Below, in pieces: positions 26,438 to 34,456 of a stretch of 64,000 nucleotides of DNA (its first letter is position 1; each line of letters begins with the position of its first letter). Origin of the DNA: Pedobacter panaciterrae (lineage in GTDB: Bacteria; Bacteroidota; Bacteroidia; Sphingobacteriales; Sphingobacteriaceae); NCBI RefSeq assembly GCF_001636695.1, contig NZ_LGEL01000005.1:1-64000 (forward strand), in the 5' to 3' direction. The notes below the pieces were generated by a model that had not been told where the DNA came from, did not search any database, and saw nothing but the letters and a program-made list of their open reading frames with translations. The position numbers were made by a program, and so were the translations under genes.

Positions 26438-26531
26438 CGTCATCTCGACGACAGGAGAGATCTCTTGTTTATGTTAATTTGCTTCGAAGCTACTTCATGT
26501 TCAAGAGATCTCTCCTGTCGTCGAGATGACG
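26438..26531. repeat. Palindromic repeat pair (GAGATCTC family)
   Basis: Arms of 30 nt at 26438-26467 and 26502-26531 are exact reverse complements with a 34-nt loop. The core in this copy is GACA, matched by TGTC in the other arm. An extra partial edge (CGTCATCTCGACG) lies at 26421. No gene lies in the 26375-26717 gap. Confidence 0.9.
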
Positions 26532-26623
26532 ATGTGTACTGATGATGATGTGTACTGATGACGATGTGTAATGATGATGATGTGTAATGATCATGATGTG
26601 TAATGATGATGATGTGTACTGAT
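26528..26623. repeat. 16-bp tandem repeats at the element edge
   Basis: Six units of the pattern GAYGATGTGTAMTGAT follow one another from 26528. The first starts with the GACG that closes the palindromic arm. One unit begins with C instead of G. Confidence 0.85.
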
Positions 26624-26717
26624 GACGAAACCCTCATTTTTTGTCATTTGTTTGCTATTATACAAAGTATTAAAAATCAAAACGATCATATCGGCGTATA
26701 TTTAGTAAAGCCCGATT

Positions 26718-27377
26718 ATGAAAACCAGGATCATTTTTTTGACACTTCTAACTACTCTCTTTTTTGCGTGTAATGAGGCGCAAAAACTAGAGACCAGAAA
26801 TGGATTTGCAGTAATAACAGATGCAAAAAGGGGTGAGGCGGTTGCAACATATGCCGGTGGTTGTTTTTGGGCTATGCAGGAATGCATGCTGGAGTTGAAA
26901 GGTGTAAACAAAGTTATAAGTGGTTATTCGGGTGGTACTAAAGCCAATCCATACTATAATGAGGTGCTATCTAAAACTACCGGACATGCGGAAGCAGTTC
27001 AGGTTTATTATGATCCGAAAGTAATTAGCTTTGAAAAGCTAACTGAAGCATTTTTTAATGCTCATGATCCTACTCAGGAGGATGGACAGGGCCCTGATCT
27101 GGGATCTGATTATCGTTCAATTGCTTTTTATCGTTCTCCTTCAGAGAAAGCCATAATTGAAAATGTGATTAGCAGGATTGACTCCATTAATGGTTACAAT
27201 AAGCCTGTGGTAACGGAGGTTGTTCCGTTTAAAATGATTTATCCGGCTGAAACTGAGCATCAGGACTACTATAGAAAAAGCATCTGGGATTCATATATTA
27301 GAAATGTGTCTCGTCCAAAAGTGCTAAAACTCAGAAAAACTATGCCTTACCTCATTAAGTCTGAGTATAAAGACTAA
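26718..27377 (+). CDS. msrA: Peptide-methionine (S)-S-oxide reductase, lipoprotein form
   Basis: A lipoprotein signal with Cys18 (TLFFAC) precedes the MsrA domain. The catalytic Cys49 lies in YAGGCFWAMQE, and the other family signatures are GYSGGTKANPYY, HAEAVQVYYDP and AETEHQDYY. The enzyme repairs methionine sulfoxide, here in exported proteins. The 219-residue length includes the signal and is otherwise normal. It lies just before ccmE in an oxidative or cytochrome context, possibly by chance. Confidence 0.93.
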   Translation: MKTRIIFLTLLTTLFFACNEAQKLETRNGFAVITDAKRGEAVATYAGGCFWAMQECMLELKGVNKVISGYSGGTKANPYYNEVLSKTTGHAEAVQVYYDPKVISFEKLTEAFFNAHDPTQEDGQGPDLGSDYRSIAFYRSPSEKAIIENVISRIDSINGYNKPVVTEVVPFKMIYPAETEHQDYYRKSIWDSYIRNVSRPKVLKLRKTMPYLIKSEYKD

Positions 27378-27465
27378 AAAAGGCCCTCTTTGTCAGAGAA
27401 CTATCAATAAACTGTCATCATACCGAATTGGAGGTCGCTAAAAGACTTTAGGTACTTATATTTTT

Positions 27466-27473
27466 TATCTTTG
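27466..27473 (+). promoter_or_regulatory. Candidate -7 box for ccmE-ccmF
   Basis: TATCTTTG matches TAnnTTTG and lies 28 nt before the ccmE ATG. No clear -33 element is visible. Confidence 0.4.
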
Positions 27474-27501
27474 TGGGGTTCAATTTATTTTTATTACGAC
27501 C

Positions 27502-27912
27502 ATGAGAAAAAGTGCAATTGTTGGTTTAATTACTATAGCGATATGTGTAGGTTTTTTAGTTAGTCTAAACGCTGATACAAATAGCTATTCTACATTTACT
27601 GAAGCTGCAAAAGATCCTAAGGAATTTCACGTAATGGGTTACTGGGAAAAAGAAAAGGGTACATATTACGACGCTCAGAAAGATGCTAACCACTTTGCTT
27701 TTTACATGAAGGATCAAAAAGGAAGCGTAAATAAAGTTGTTTACAATGGTACAAAGCCTCAGGATTTTGAACGCTCTGAAAAACTGGTATTAATAGGTAA
27801 AATGAAAAATGATACCTTCTATGCCTCTAAAATACTCATGAAGTGTCCATCTAAATATAATAACGATCTAGTAGAGGTCAAGAAGGACGGTAAAGTGGAA
27901 AAATACAACTAA
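27502..27912 (+). CDS. ccmE: Cytochrome c maturation heme chaperone CcmE, CXXXY type
   Basis: The 136-residue protein has one N-terminal membrane anchor (about 5-21) and an OB-fold periplasmic domain. In E. coli CcmE, heme binds covalently to a His in HDENY. Here the same position is Cys115 in CPSKY with Tyr119 retained, the CXXXY variant known from archaea and some sulfate reducers. It passes heme from CcmC to CcmF. It is followed 5 nt later by the large CcmF/CcsA gene. Confidence 0.9.
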   Translation: MRKSAIVGLITIAICVGFLVSLNADTNSYSTFTEAAKDPKEFHVMGYWEKEKGTYYDAQKDANHFAFYMKDQKGSVNKVVYNGTKPQDFERSEKLVLIGKMKNDTFYASKILMKCPSKYNNDLVEVKKDGKVEKYN

Positions 27913-27917
27913 TCTTA

Positions 27918-30389
27918 ATGGATATACAATTTATTGGAGAGAACCTCCTTCCGGGTAAAGTCGGGCAATTCTTTATTGTTTTAGCATTCGCTGCTTCTTT
28001 ACTGTCAGCCATCTCTTATTTTTTTGCTACTCAAAATAAGGATCTTACAGATCAATCATGGAAACGCATCGGACGCATCTCATTTCTAATAAACTGGTTT
28101 AGTGTAATTGGTATAGGCTCCACACTATTTTTTCTGATATTAAATCATTATAACGAATATTATTACGTTTATTCTCACTCTTCAAAAGAACTACCGGTAT
28201 ACTATATAGTATCAGCGTTTTGGGAAGGACAGGAGGGAAGTTTCTGGCTGTGGGCATTCTGGCAATCATTGCTAGGTGTAATTTTAATGTGGAAAGCCAG
28301 ATCATGGGAAACCGGTGTGATGACAGTTGTTGCTTTCTCTCAGGCATTTTTAACCTCAATGTTGTTAGGAGTTGAAATCCTGGGCCAAAGGATAGGCAGC
28401 TCACCATTCATTCTTTTAAGAGATGCTTTAAATCTTAAGGAGATGGCTCCAGTTGTATTTGCCGATCCTGAAAATTTTAAGAACTACCTTAAATTTATAA
28501 CTGATGGCCGCGGATTAAACCCACTACTTCAAAATTATTGGATGGTTATACATCCGCCAACCTTGTTTTTAGGTTTTGCCAGTATGGTTGTACCTTTTGC
28601 GTATGGAATTGCGGGTTTATGGCAAAAGAAATATAAAGAATGGGTGAAACCGGCAATGCCTTGGGCATTATTTGCTGTAATGATTTTGGGAACAGGTATC
28701 ATTATGGGGTCATTCTGGGCATACGAAGCGCTTAACTTTGGTGGTTTCTGGGCTTGGGATCCGGTAGAAAATGCTTCAATTATACCCTGGTTAACTCTTA
28801 TAGCAGGTGTTCACGTAATGATAGCCTTTAAAAATACAGGGCATGCATTCTTTACTGCAATTGTATTGATCTTTCTGAGCTTTGTATTGGTGCTGTATGC
28901 ATCCTTCCTTACCAGAAGTGGTATTTTAGGTGAAACATCTGTACACTCCTTTACAGATCTGGGTATGTTTGGCCATCTTATACTGTATAATGTTGTCTTT
29001 TTGGCAATACCAGTTGTTTTACTAATTGTAAGATGGAAAGAGTTGCCCATTACCAATAAAGACGAGGAAACTTATTCTAGAGAATTCTGGATGTTTATCG
29101 GCGCGCTTGTAATTACGGTAGCCTGTATTCAGGTAATTTTCTCAACTTCAGTACCTGTCTTTAACGCGGCATTTGGAACTAACTTTGCTCCTCCGATAGA
29201 TGCCATTAAATACTACAACCAATGGCAGGCTCCATTTGCTATTTTAGTAACTATCATTTCAGGATTTACGCAGTTCATGAAATACAAGAGGACTGATATA
29301 CGGAAATTCTATAGCAGTCTTGTGGCTACTGTTGTGTTTTCAATTGTTATAACTGCAGGGTTTGTATATATCACCAATGTATATCATAATTTGATGTATA
29401 TTCTATTAACCTTTAGCTGTGTTTTTGCGGTTATGTCTAACGCAAAAATTCTGGGTCAGGGCTTTGGTGGTAAGAGGAAACTGGTAGGAGCAGCAGTTGC
29501 TCACATTGGTTTCGCCTTGTTATTATTAGGCGCTTTAGTTGCAGCTGCTACTAACAAACCAATCTCTCTAAATGCATCTAATTTTATTCCGGTTAAAGAT
29601 TTTGAGAAGGCCGAGAAACCTGGAGAAAACATTGTTCTCTATAAAAATGAGCCAAAGAAAATGGGTAAGTACACCGTTACTTATATTAGTGATACTACCG
29701 TAGCACCAAATACTTTCTATAAACTGAACTTTAAGGTGTATGATGAAAGCACAGGTAAGCTAAAAGAAGATTTTGAAGTAAATCCTCATATTCAGTCGAA
29801 CGAGAAAATGGGACTTATCGCTTCGCCAGATACTAAGCATTATTTAACTTACGATATTTATACTCACGTTACCAGTGCTCCTTTAAAAGAAGATAAAGAG
29901 CATGGAGATCATGAAGGGCACAGCGAAGAAGAGAACTATAAAGCTCCAAGAATTGTAACAGTTAGCGTGGGTGATACCTTGCACACTAGCAGTGGTGTAC
30001 TTACTGTTAAAGCATTAAACCCAAAACCACAAGCAAAGGATTTAGTATTAGGACCTAAAGATTTAGCCGTTGGTATGCCAATTGAAGTTGATGTGAATGG
30101 TAAAATATATAAAACTGAACCGATCTTTTTAGTGAAAGGAAATAATGTGTTTGACTTTGCCCGTAATATCGATGATTTAGGATTGAGGGTTAGGTTTACA
30201 AAAGTAATTCCAGATCAGGGAAAAGTGGAGCTGCAGGTTTTTGAGAAGCCTCAACAGGCTAAAGACTGGGTGGTATTTAAGTCTATAGAGTTTCCTTACA
30301 TCAATTTGTATTGGATTGGTACCATAGTAATGGTTGTAGGATTTTTAATTTCCATTTTCAGGAGACAAAAAGAAGTTAAAGCTGTTTAA
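27918..30389 (+). CDS. ccmF: Cytochrome c biogenesis protein CcmF (heme lyase)
   Basis: The 823-residue protein is longer than E. coli CcmF (about 650). It has about 13 helices, the heme-handling tryptophan-rich motif WGGFWAWDPVENAS-like stretch near 275-290, and conserved IHPPTLFLGF near 212. The extra length is largely a C-terminal periplasmic domain with a His-rich insert (EHGDHEGHSEEE, about 660-672). It attaches heme to apocytochrome c. Its stop overlaps the next start by one base. Confidence 0.92.
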   Translation: MDIQFIGENLLPGKVGQFFIVLAFAASLLSAISYFFATQNKDLTDQSWKRIGRISFLINWFSVIGIGSTLFFLILNHYNEYYYVYSHSSKELPVYYIVSAFWEGQEGSFWLWAFWQSLLGVILMWKARSWETGVMTVVAFSQAFLTSMLLGVEILGQRIGSSPFILLRDALNLKEMAPVVFADPENFKNYLKFITDGRGLNPLLQNYWMVIHPPTLFLGFASMVVPFAYGIAGLWQKKYKEWVKPAMPWALFAVMILGTGIIMGSFWAYEALNFGGFWAWDPVENASIIPWLTLIAGVHVMIAFKNTGHAFFTAIVLIFLSFVLVLYASFLTRSGILGETSVHSFTDLGMFGHLILYNVVFLAIPVVLLIVRWKELPITNKDEETYSREFWMFIGALVITVACIQVIFSTSVPVFNAAFGTNFAPPIDAIKYYNQWQAPFAILVTIISGFTQFMKYKRTDIRKFYSSLVATVVFSIVITAGFVYITNVYHNLMYILLTFSCVFAVMSNAKILGQGFGGKRKLVGAAVAHIGFALLLLGALVAAATNKPISLNASNFIPVKDFEKAEKPGENIVLYKNEPKKMGKYTVTYISDTTVAPNTFYKLNFKVYDESTGKLKEDFEVNPHIQSNEKMGLIASPDTKHYLTYDIYTHVTSAPLKEDKEHGDHEGHSEEENYKAPRIVTVSVGDTLHTSSGVLTVKALNPKPQAKDLVLGPKDLAVGMPIEVDVNGKIYKTEPIFLVKGNNVFDFARNIDDLGLRVRFTKVIPDQGKVELQVFEKPQQAKDWVVFKSIEFPYINLYWIGTIVMVVGFLISIFRRQKEVKAV

Positions 30390-31150
30390 TGAAGGTCGTC
30401 TGCATTGGTTCTGGTAATGTGGCAACGCATTTAACTTACGCTTTAAAAGCAAAAGGTATAGATGTGATTCAGGTATGGAGCAGAGATTTAGCAAATGCAT
30501 CAGAGCTGGCTAAAATTATTAACGCTGTAGCTATTTCAAATCTAAATGAAATAGATCGCTCTGCTGATTTATATGTTATTGCTGTAAAGGATGATGCCAT
30601 TTCAACTGTGGCAGATGCACTAAGAGGTGTAAAAGGACTGGTAGTTCATACTTCCGGAGCTACAGCAATAGAGGTATTGTCGCCCCTGAAAAATTACGGC
30701 GTTTTATATCCTCTGCAAACTTTTTCTAAAGCAAAGCCAATTGATTTTACCAATGTCCCATTGTGCATAGAAGCAAGCAATGAGGAGGCTTTGGAGGTAT
30801 TAAAAGGAATAGCACAGCTACTTTCATCACCTTTTTATGAGGTGAGCAGTGATAAACGAAAAATATTGCATTTAGCGGCAGTTTTTGCCTGTAATTTTGT
30901 TAACCATCTTTATACATTAAGTGATAAAATAGTAGAACATTTTGAGCTCGATTTTGAAATGCTAAAACCACTGATTATGGAGACGGCGTTAAAAGTACAG
31001 ACCGAATTACCTATAAATGTACAAACAGGACCTGCTGTTCGGAATGATGAACAGACCATGATTAAACATAAGGATTTACTGAATAGTATGCCTGAATTAA
31101 AAGAAATCTATCAAACTTTAAGTAAAAGCATTAAAAAAACACATTTATAG
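30389..31150 (+). CDS. Rossmann-like and DUF2520 domain protein
   Basis: The N-terminal half is a dinucleotide-binding fold starting VVCIGSGNVATHL (GxGxxA type). The C-terminal half is an all-helical DUF2520 domain with AAVFACNFVNHLYTL. The architecture resembles ketopantoate reductase or pyrroline-5-carboxylate reductase-like proteins, but no enzyme activity is established. It is translationally coupled to ccmF (TAATG), which may only reflect operon packing. Confidence 0.85.
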   Translation: MKVVCIGSGNVATHLTYALKAKGIDVIQVWSRDLANASELAKIINAVAISNLNEIDRSADLYVIAVKDDAISTVADALRGVKGLVVHTSGATAIEVLSPLKNYGVLYPLQTFSKAKPIDFTNVPLCIEASNEEALEVLKGIAQLLSSPFYEVSSDKRKILHLAAVFACNFVNHLYTLSDKIVEHFELDFEMLKPLIMETALKVQTELPINVQTGPAVRNDEQTMIKHKDLLNSMPELKEIYQTLSKSIKKTHL

Positions 31151-31190
31151 TTATAAATGCGGTTTTTCGTGCTTATTTTTGAACGCAATT

Positions 31191-31523
31191 ATGAGTATTT
31201 TTAAATTAAAGATAAATTTTGAAGAACAAGGAAAAGAACCTCTTGAATTACCTATAGCAGGTGGAGAATCGGTTCTTGATGCTTGTTTAGATCACGGAAT
31301 AGAGTTACAGCACAACTGCGGCGGAGTATGCGGTTGCAGTACATGCCATGTTTACGTATTAAAGGGAATGGATAATATCGAGGAAATTTCTGATAAAGAA
31401 GAAGACTTTATTGACAGAGCTGTTCGTCCTAGAATTACTTCAAGACTAGGCTGCCAGTGTGTTGTTATAGATGGCGACATAGAGGTAACCATTCCTGATC
31501 AATCAGAATTTTTAGGTCACTAA
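31191..31523 (+). CDS. fdx: [2Fe-2S] ferredoxin, adrenodoxin/ISC type
   Basis: The ATG at 31191 is preferred over an in-frame TTG at 31179, giving 110 residues. The cluster ligands lie in HNCGGVCGCSTCHVY with a fourth Cys in RLGCQC, which matches ISC-type ferredoxins that supply electrons to Fe-S assembly. It lies 27 nt before iscX, and hscA is encoded at 8.2-10.0 kb, which supports the ISC assignment. Confidence 0.88.
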   Translation: MSIFKLKINFEEQGKEPLELPIAGGESVLDACLDHGIELQHNCGGVCGCSTCHVYVLKGMDNIEEISDKEEDFIDRAVRPRITSRLGCQCVVIDGDIEVTIPDQSEFLGH

Positions 31524-31549
31524 TTATAATCAATAAATTATACAGAAAC

Positions 31550-31792
31550 ATGCAAGATAAATTTGCTTTACCAATATACTGGAATGACCATGAGGATATA
31601 GCCCAGGAGTTATATGAGAAATTTGGTGATGATTTTAACGAAGCTAAAATATACCGCATCAGATTCACTGAGTTAATAGAGTGGGTATTAGAGTTGCCCA
31701 ATTTTAAAGGGACCAGGGAAGAAAGTAGCGAAGGCCATTTAGAGCAGATCCAGTCAGCCTGGGTTTACGAGTGGAGAGATAATCAAGACTAA
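31550..31792 (+). CDS. iscX: Fe-S assembly protein IscX
   Basis: The 80-residue acidic protein follows IscX throughout: YWNDHEDIAQELYEKFGDDF, then VRFTELIEW-like IRFTELIEWVLELPNF, and a closing LEQIQSAWVYEW. IscX binds the desulfurase IscS and iron and modulates cluster synthesis. It is paired with the ferredoxin gene and lies 6 nt before kdsC. Confidence 0.9.
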   Translation: MQDKFALPIYWNDHEDIAQELYEKFGDDFNEAKIYRIRFTELIEWVLELPNFKGTREESSEGHLEQIQSAWVYEWRDNQD

Positions 31793-31798
31793 TAAAGT

Positions 31799-32326
31799 AT
31801 GTTCCTGCAGAAGCTCAAAGACATTACCACCCTTATTTTTGATGTGGATGGTGTGCTCACTAATGGTGATATTATTGCATCAGACAGTGGGGAGTTTCTG
31901 CGTACTTTTAACATTAAAGATGGCTATGCTTTGCAGTTAGCCGTAAAGCGGAGATATCTCATTTGTATTATCTCCGGAGGTAAGGGTTTGTCAATGCAAC
32001 GACGTTTTGAAGGACTCGGTATTACTGAGGTATTTCTGGGCGTTTCAGATAAAGTAGAAGTATTCAACTCTCTTTTGGCTAAACATAACATCACTCCTAA
32101 CGAAGTGTTGTATATGGGAGATGACATTCCTGATCTTAAAGTAATGCAACTGGCAGGGCTGCCAACGTGCCCTTCAGACGCAGTATCTGAAATAAAAGCA
32201 ATTTCTCAATATATTTCTCCATATTCAGGAGGTAAAACTGCAGTTCGGGATATCATTGAAAAGGTACTTAAAGTACAACAAAAATGGTTCGATGAGAGCC
32301 CATCAGCGGCAGATTCAGGTAAATAG
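31799..32326 (+). CDS. kdsC: 3-deoxy-D-manno-octulosonate 8-phosphate phosphatase
   Basis: A 175-residue HAD phosphatase without a cap domain. The nucleophile and acid/base are Asp15 and Asp17 in FDVDGVLTNGD, and the Mg site is in YMGDDIPDL. These, with ISGGK, mark the KdsC/YrbI family, which makes Kdo for lipopolysaccharide. The tetrameric family has no N-terminal extension, as here. Other sugar-phosphate substrates are possible within the family. Confidence 0.9.
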   Translation: MFLQKLKDITTLIFDVDGVLTNGDIIASDSGEFLRTFNIKDGYALQLAVKRRYLICIISGGKGLSMQRRFEGLGITEVFLGVSDKVEVFNSLLAKHNITPNEVLYMGDDIPDLKVMQLAGLPTCPSDAVSEIKAISQYISPYSGGKTAVRDIIEKVLKVQQKWFDESPSAADSGK

Positions 32327-32442
32327 CAATCTGCAACAATTATGTTACTTCCTTCTGTTTAAACCTATTTCTCTGTTTATACTCCAACACCATACATAAC
32401 CAAAGCTAAAAGCTTTATAACCTTAAAAAATTGTAAAAGAGT

Positions 32443-32838
32443 ATGAAAAAATTATTGATTATCTGCGGATTGTTATTTAGTGTAATAACGTTTGCACAAG
32501 CACAACAGGGTCAAGGTGGTCGTAGAGGAGGAACACCTGAAGAGAGAGCAAAAAGAAATACTGAAATGCTTACTAAGAAGCTAAGCCTTACAGAAGATCA
32601 GCAAACCAAAGTCTCTGCCATATACCTTGAGCAAGCTGCGGCAATGAAAAAACTACGTGATGATGCAGGAGGCGATAGAGATGCTATGAGAGCTGCAATG
32701 ATGAAATCTAATGACGAAAGCGATGCTAAGATTAGTGCTTTGTTAAATGACGATCAGAAAAAAGCTTATGCTACCTGGAAAGAGGAAAGAAAAGAAGCAA
32801 TGAAAAAAAGACAAGATGGTAATGGCGGTGGTCAATAA
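32443..32838 (+). CDS. Small exported Spy/CpxP-like (LTxxQ) protein
   Basis: The 131-residue protein has a signal peptide (to about AQAQ, 21) and a helical, charged body with KLSLTEDQQTKVSAIY and ALLNDDQKKAYATWKEERKEAM. Two LTxxQ-like helices are typical of Spy/CpxP periplasmic chaperones and of the DUF4890-type proteins of Bacteroidota. The ends are rich in glycine and glutamine. It stands alone; a role in envelope stress or metal handling is inferred only from the fold. Confidence 0.7.
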   Translation: MKKLLIICGLLFSVITFAQAQQGQGGRRGGTPEERAKRNTEMLTKKLSLTEDQQTKVSAIYLEQAAAMKKLRDDAGGDRDAMRAAMMKSNDESDAKISALLNDDQKKAYATWKEERKEAMKKRQDGNGGGQ

Positions 32839-32885
32839 TCATAAAAACATTTAAAATAATAGGAGCGGCTTATGGTCGCTTTTAT

Positions 32886-32893
32886 TATTTTTG
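32886..32893 (+). promoter_or_regulatory. Candidate -7 box for maf
   Basis: TATTTTTG matches TAnnTTTG and lies 14 nt before ATG 32908. It falls inside the longer frame from 32872, which argues for the downstream start. Confidence 0.35.
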
Positions 32894-32907
32894 AGCAAAT
32901 TTTAATT

Positions 32908-33477
32908 ATGTATACACAGCAACTTCCAATTATATTAGCCTCAAAATCTCCACGCAGACAAGAATTGATGAAATCGATGAATCTTGATTTTAAAGTAGTT
33001 TTGAAAGAGGTTGATGAAAGCTATCCGGATGATTTGCTCCCTGCGGAAATAGCGATTTATATTGCAGAAAAGAAGGCGGCAGCTTTTAAAGAAGACAGCC
33101 ACGAAAATATAGTGATTACCGCAGATACTATTGTGGCCTATAATAACGAAATATTAGGCAAGCCTGAAGATGTGACTCATGCTACTGAAATGCTCACTAA
33201 GCTCTCTGGTACAAATCATCAGGTATATACAGGTGTAAGCATTGCCCATGCAGGTAAAATGCATTCTTTCTACGATGTTACAGAAGTGTTTTTTAATCCC
33301 CTTACCACAGAACAGATAGAATTTTATATTACCAATTTTAATCCTTTTGATAAAGCAGGGGCTTATGGTATTCAGGATTGGATAGGTCTTGTTGCTGTTG
33401 AGAAGATTATCGGTTCTTATACAAATGTTATGGGGTTGCCAACAGAAAAGCTATATAGAGCTTTATTAGGATTTTAA
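32908..33477 (+). CDS. maf: Maf-like nucleoside triphosphate pyrophosphatase
   Basis: From ATG 32908 the product has 189 residues and begins MYTQQLPIILASKSPRRQEL, the classic Maf start with the SxSPRR substrate loop. Further motifs are ITADTIVAYN and the GAYGIQDWIG segment. The family hydrolyses dTTP/UTP or modified nucleotides to limit misincorporation. A longer version from 32872 adds hydrophobic residues not found in the family. Its 3' end overlaps the convergent ppx gene by 12 nt. Confidence 0.9.
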   Translation: MYTQQLPIILASKSPRRQELMKSMNLDFKVVLKEVDESYPDDLLPAEIAIYIAEKKAAAFKEDSHENIVITADTIVAYNNEILGKPEDVTHATEMLTKLSGTNHQVYTGVSIAHAGKMHSFYDVTEVFFNPLTTEQIEFYITNFNPFDKAGAYGIQDWIGLVAVEKIIGSYTNVMGLPTEKLYRALLGF

Positions 33478-34380
33478 TTCAGATAGCGAATATAAAACAC
33501 CCATTTTTAAATCATAAGTAGACAGGCTGATCTTTCTGATTCCAGACATTGATAGAATGTGATTAGTAAGAATTGCCGCAATCACTATCATATCAACCCT
33601 TAATTTTATCAGATCGGGCATATTTTCCCGTTCTTCATGGGTAGATGTAATTAGTTTTTCGGCGAGTCTGTTATAGGCTGTAAATTCAATAGATGCAGAT
33701 TTTATATTCTTTATATCTTCTTCTTTTAAAATCATACCCACAAAGGTTTCAAAAGCTCCTGCAGAGCCTATTAAATGATCAGGTTTAAATGATGTACAGG
33801 CTTCCTTTAAATCAGCTAGCTCATTATTTAAATGATTGATGATAGCAGATTTATCATGTTCGCTAATCGGATTTGAATGAAAGTAAGCCTGCATCAATCT
33901 GGCTGCACCTATGTTATAGCTTTTCTTCCACAATAGCTTATTGTTGTCGCAGATTATGAATTCAGTGCTCCCTCCGCCGATATCCATAATCAATGATATT
34001 CCATTGATTACACCAGTTGCTTTTACACCCTTGTAAATATATTCTGCTTCTTTATTGCCATCAACAACGTCTATATTGATCTCTGCATTTTTTTTTGCAG
34101 CATCAACAAAATCAGTTCCATTGACCGCACTTCTTACTGCCGAAGTGGCAATTGCGAGTGTATGCTGAACCTGCTGTTTGTCAATTTGCTGTTTAAAGGT
34201 TTTTAACGTTTCAATTCCACGGTCAAAAGCTTCCGGTATTATGATGTTTTCGTTAATTCGGCCCTGACCAAGTCTTACCGGTACATTTGTTTTATAGATT
34301 ATCTGGACATCTGTAGCAGATATTTCTGCTATTATAAGGTGAAAGGTATTTGTGCCAAGATCAATAACTGCAGCTCTCAT
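33466..34380 (-). CDS. Ppx/GppA-type phosphatase
   Basis: The start at 34380 gives MRAAVIDLGTNTFHLIIAE, the conserved ASKHA phosphate-1 loop. An upstream ATG at 34419 lies inside a terminator hairpin and is unlikely. The 304-residue length is the short exopolyphosphatase/GppA form, with MDIGGGSTEF near 145 and the loop IGSAGAFETF near 205. Substrates may be polyphosphate or pppGpp. The long C-terminal domain of E. coli Ppx is absent. Confidence 0.88.
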   Translation of the reverse strand: MRAAVIDLGTNTFHLIIAEISATDVQIIYKTNVPVRLGQGRINENIIIPEAFDRGIETLKTFKQQIDKQQVQHTLAIATSAVRSAVNGTDFVDAAKKNAEINIDVVDGNKEAEYIYKGVKATGVINGISLIMDIGGGSTEFIICDNNKLLWKKSYNIGAARLMQAYFHSNPISEHDKSAIINHLNNELADLKEACTSFKPDHLIGSAGAFETFVGMILKEEDIKNIKSASIEFTAYNRLAEKLITSTHEERENMPDLIKLRVDMIVIAAILTNHILSMSGIRKISLSTYDLKMGVLYSLSELKS

Positions 34381-34414
34381 CAAAGGTTTATTTGAAGGTA
34401 AAAGTGCAAAAAAA

Positions 34415-34432
34415 GCCATCCTTTTGGATGGC
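34415..34432 (-). terminator. Terminator after dnaJ
   Basis: GCCATCC and GGATGGC form a 7-bp stem around four bases, followed on the minus strand by a T7 run. It ends the grpE-dnaJ unit; on the plus strand it is A-flanked and weaker. Confidence 0.8.
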
Positions 34433-34456
34433 TTTTAAAAAAAAACTATTTAATTA

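Noticed and set aside
26440-26637. 65-residue frame rich in His and Ser
   Set aside because: It is built from 16-bp tandem units and an element arm.
34381-34419. Upstream ATG for the Ppx/GppA gene
   Set aside because: It lies inside a terminator hairpin and adds residues before the conserved AAVIDLGTNTF.
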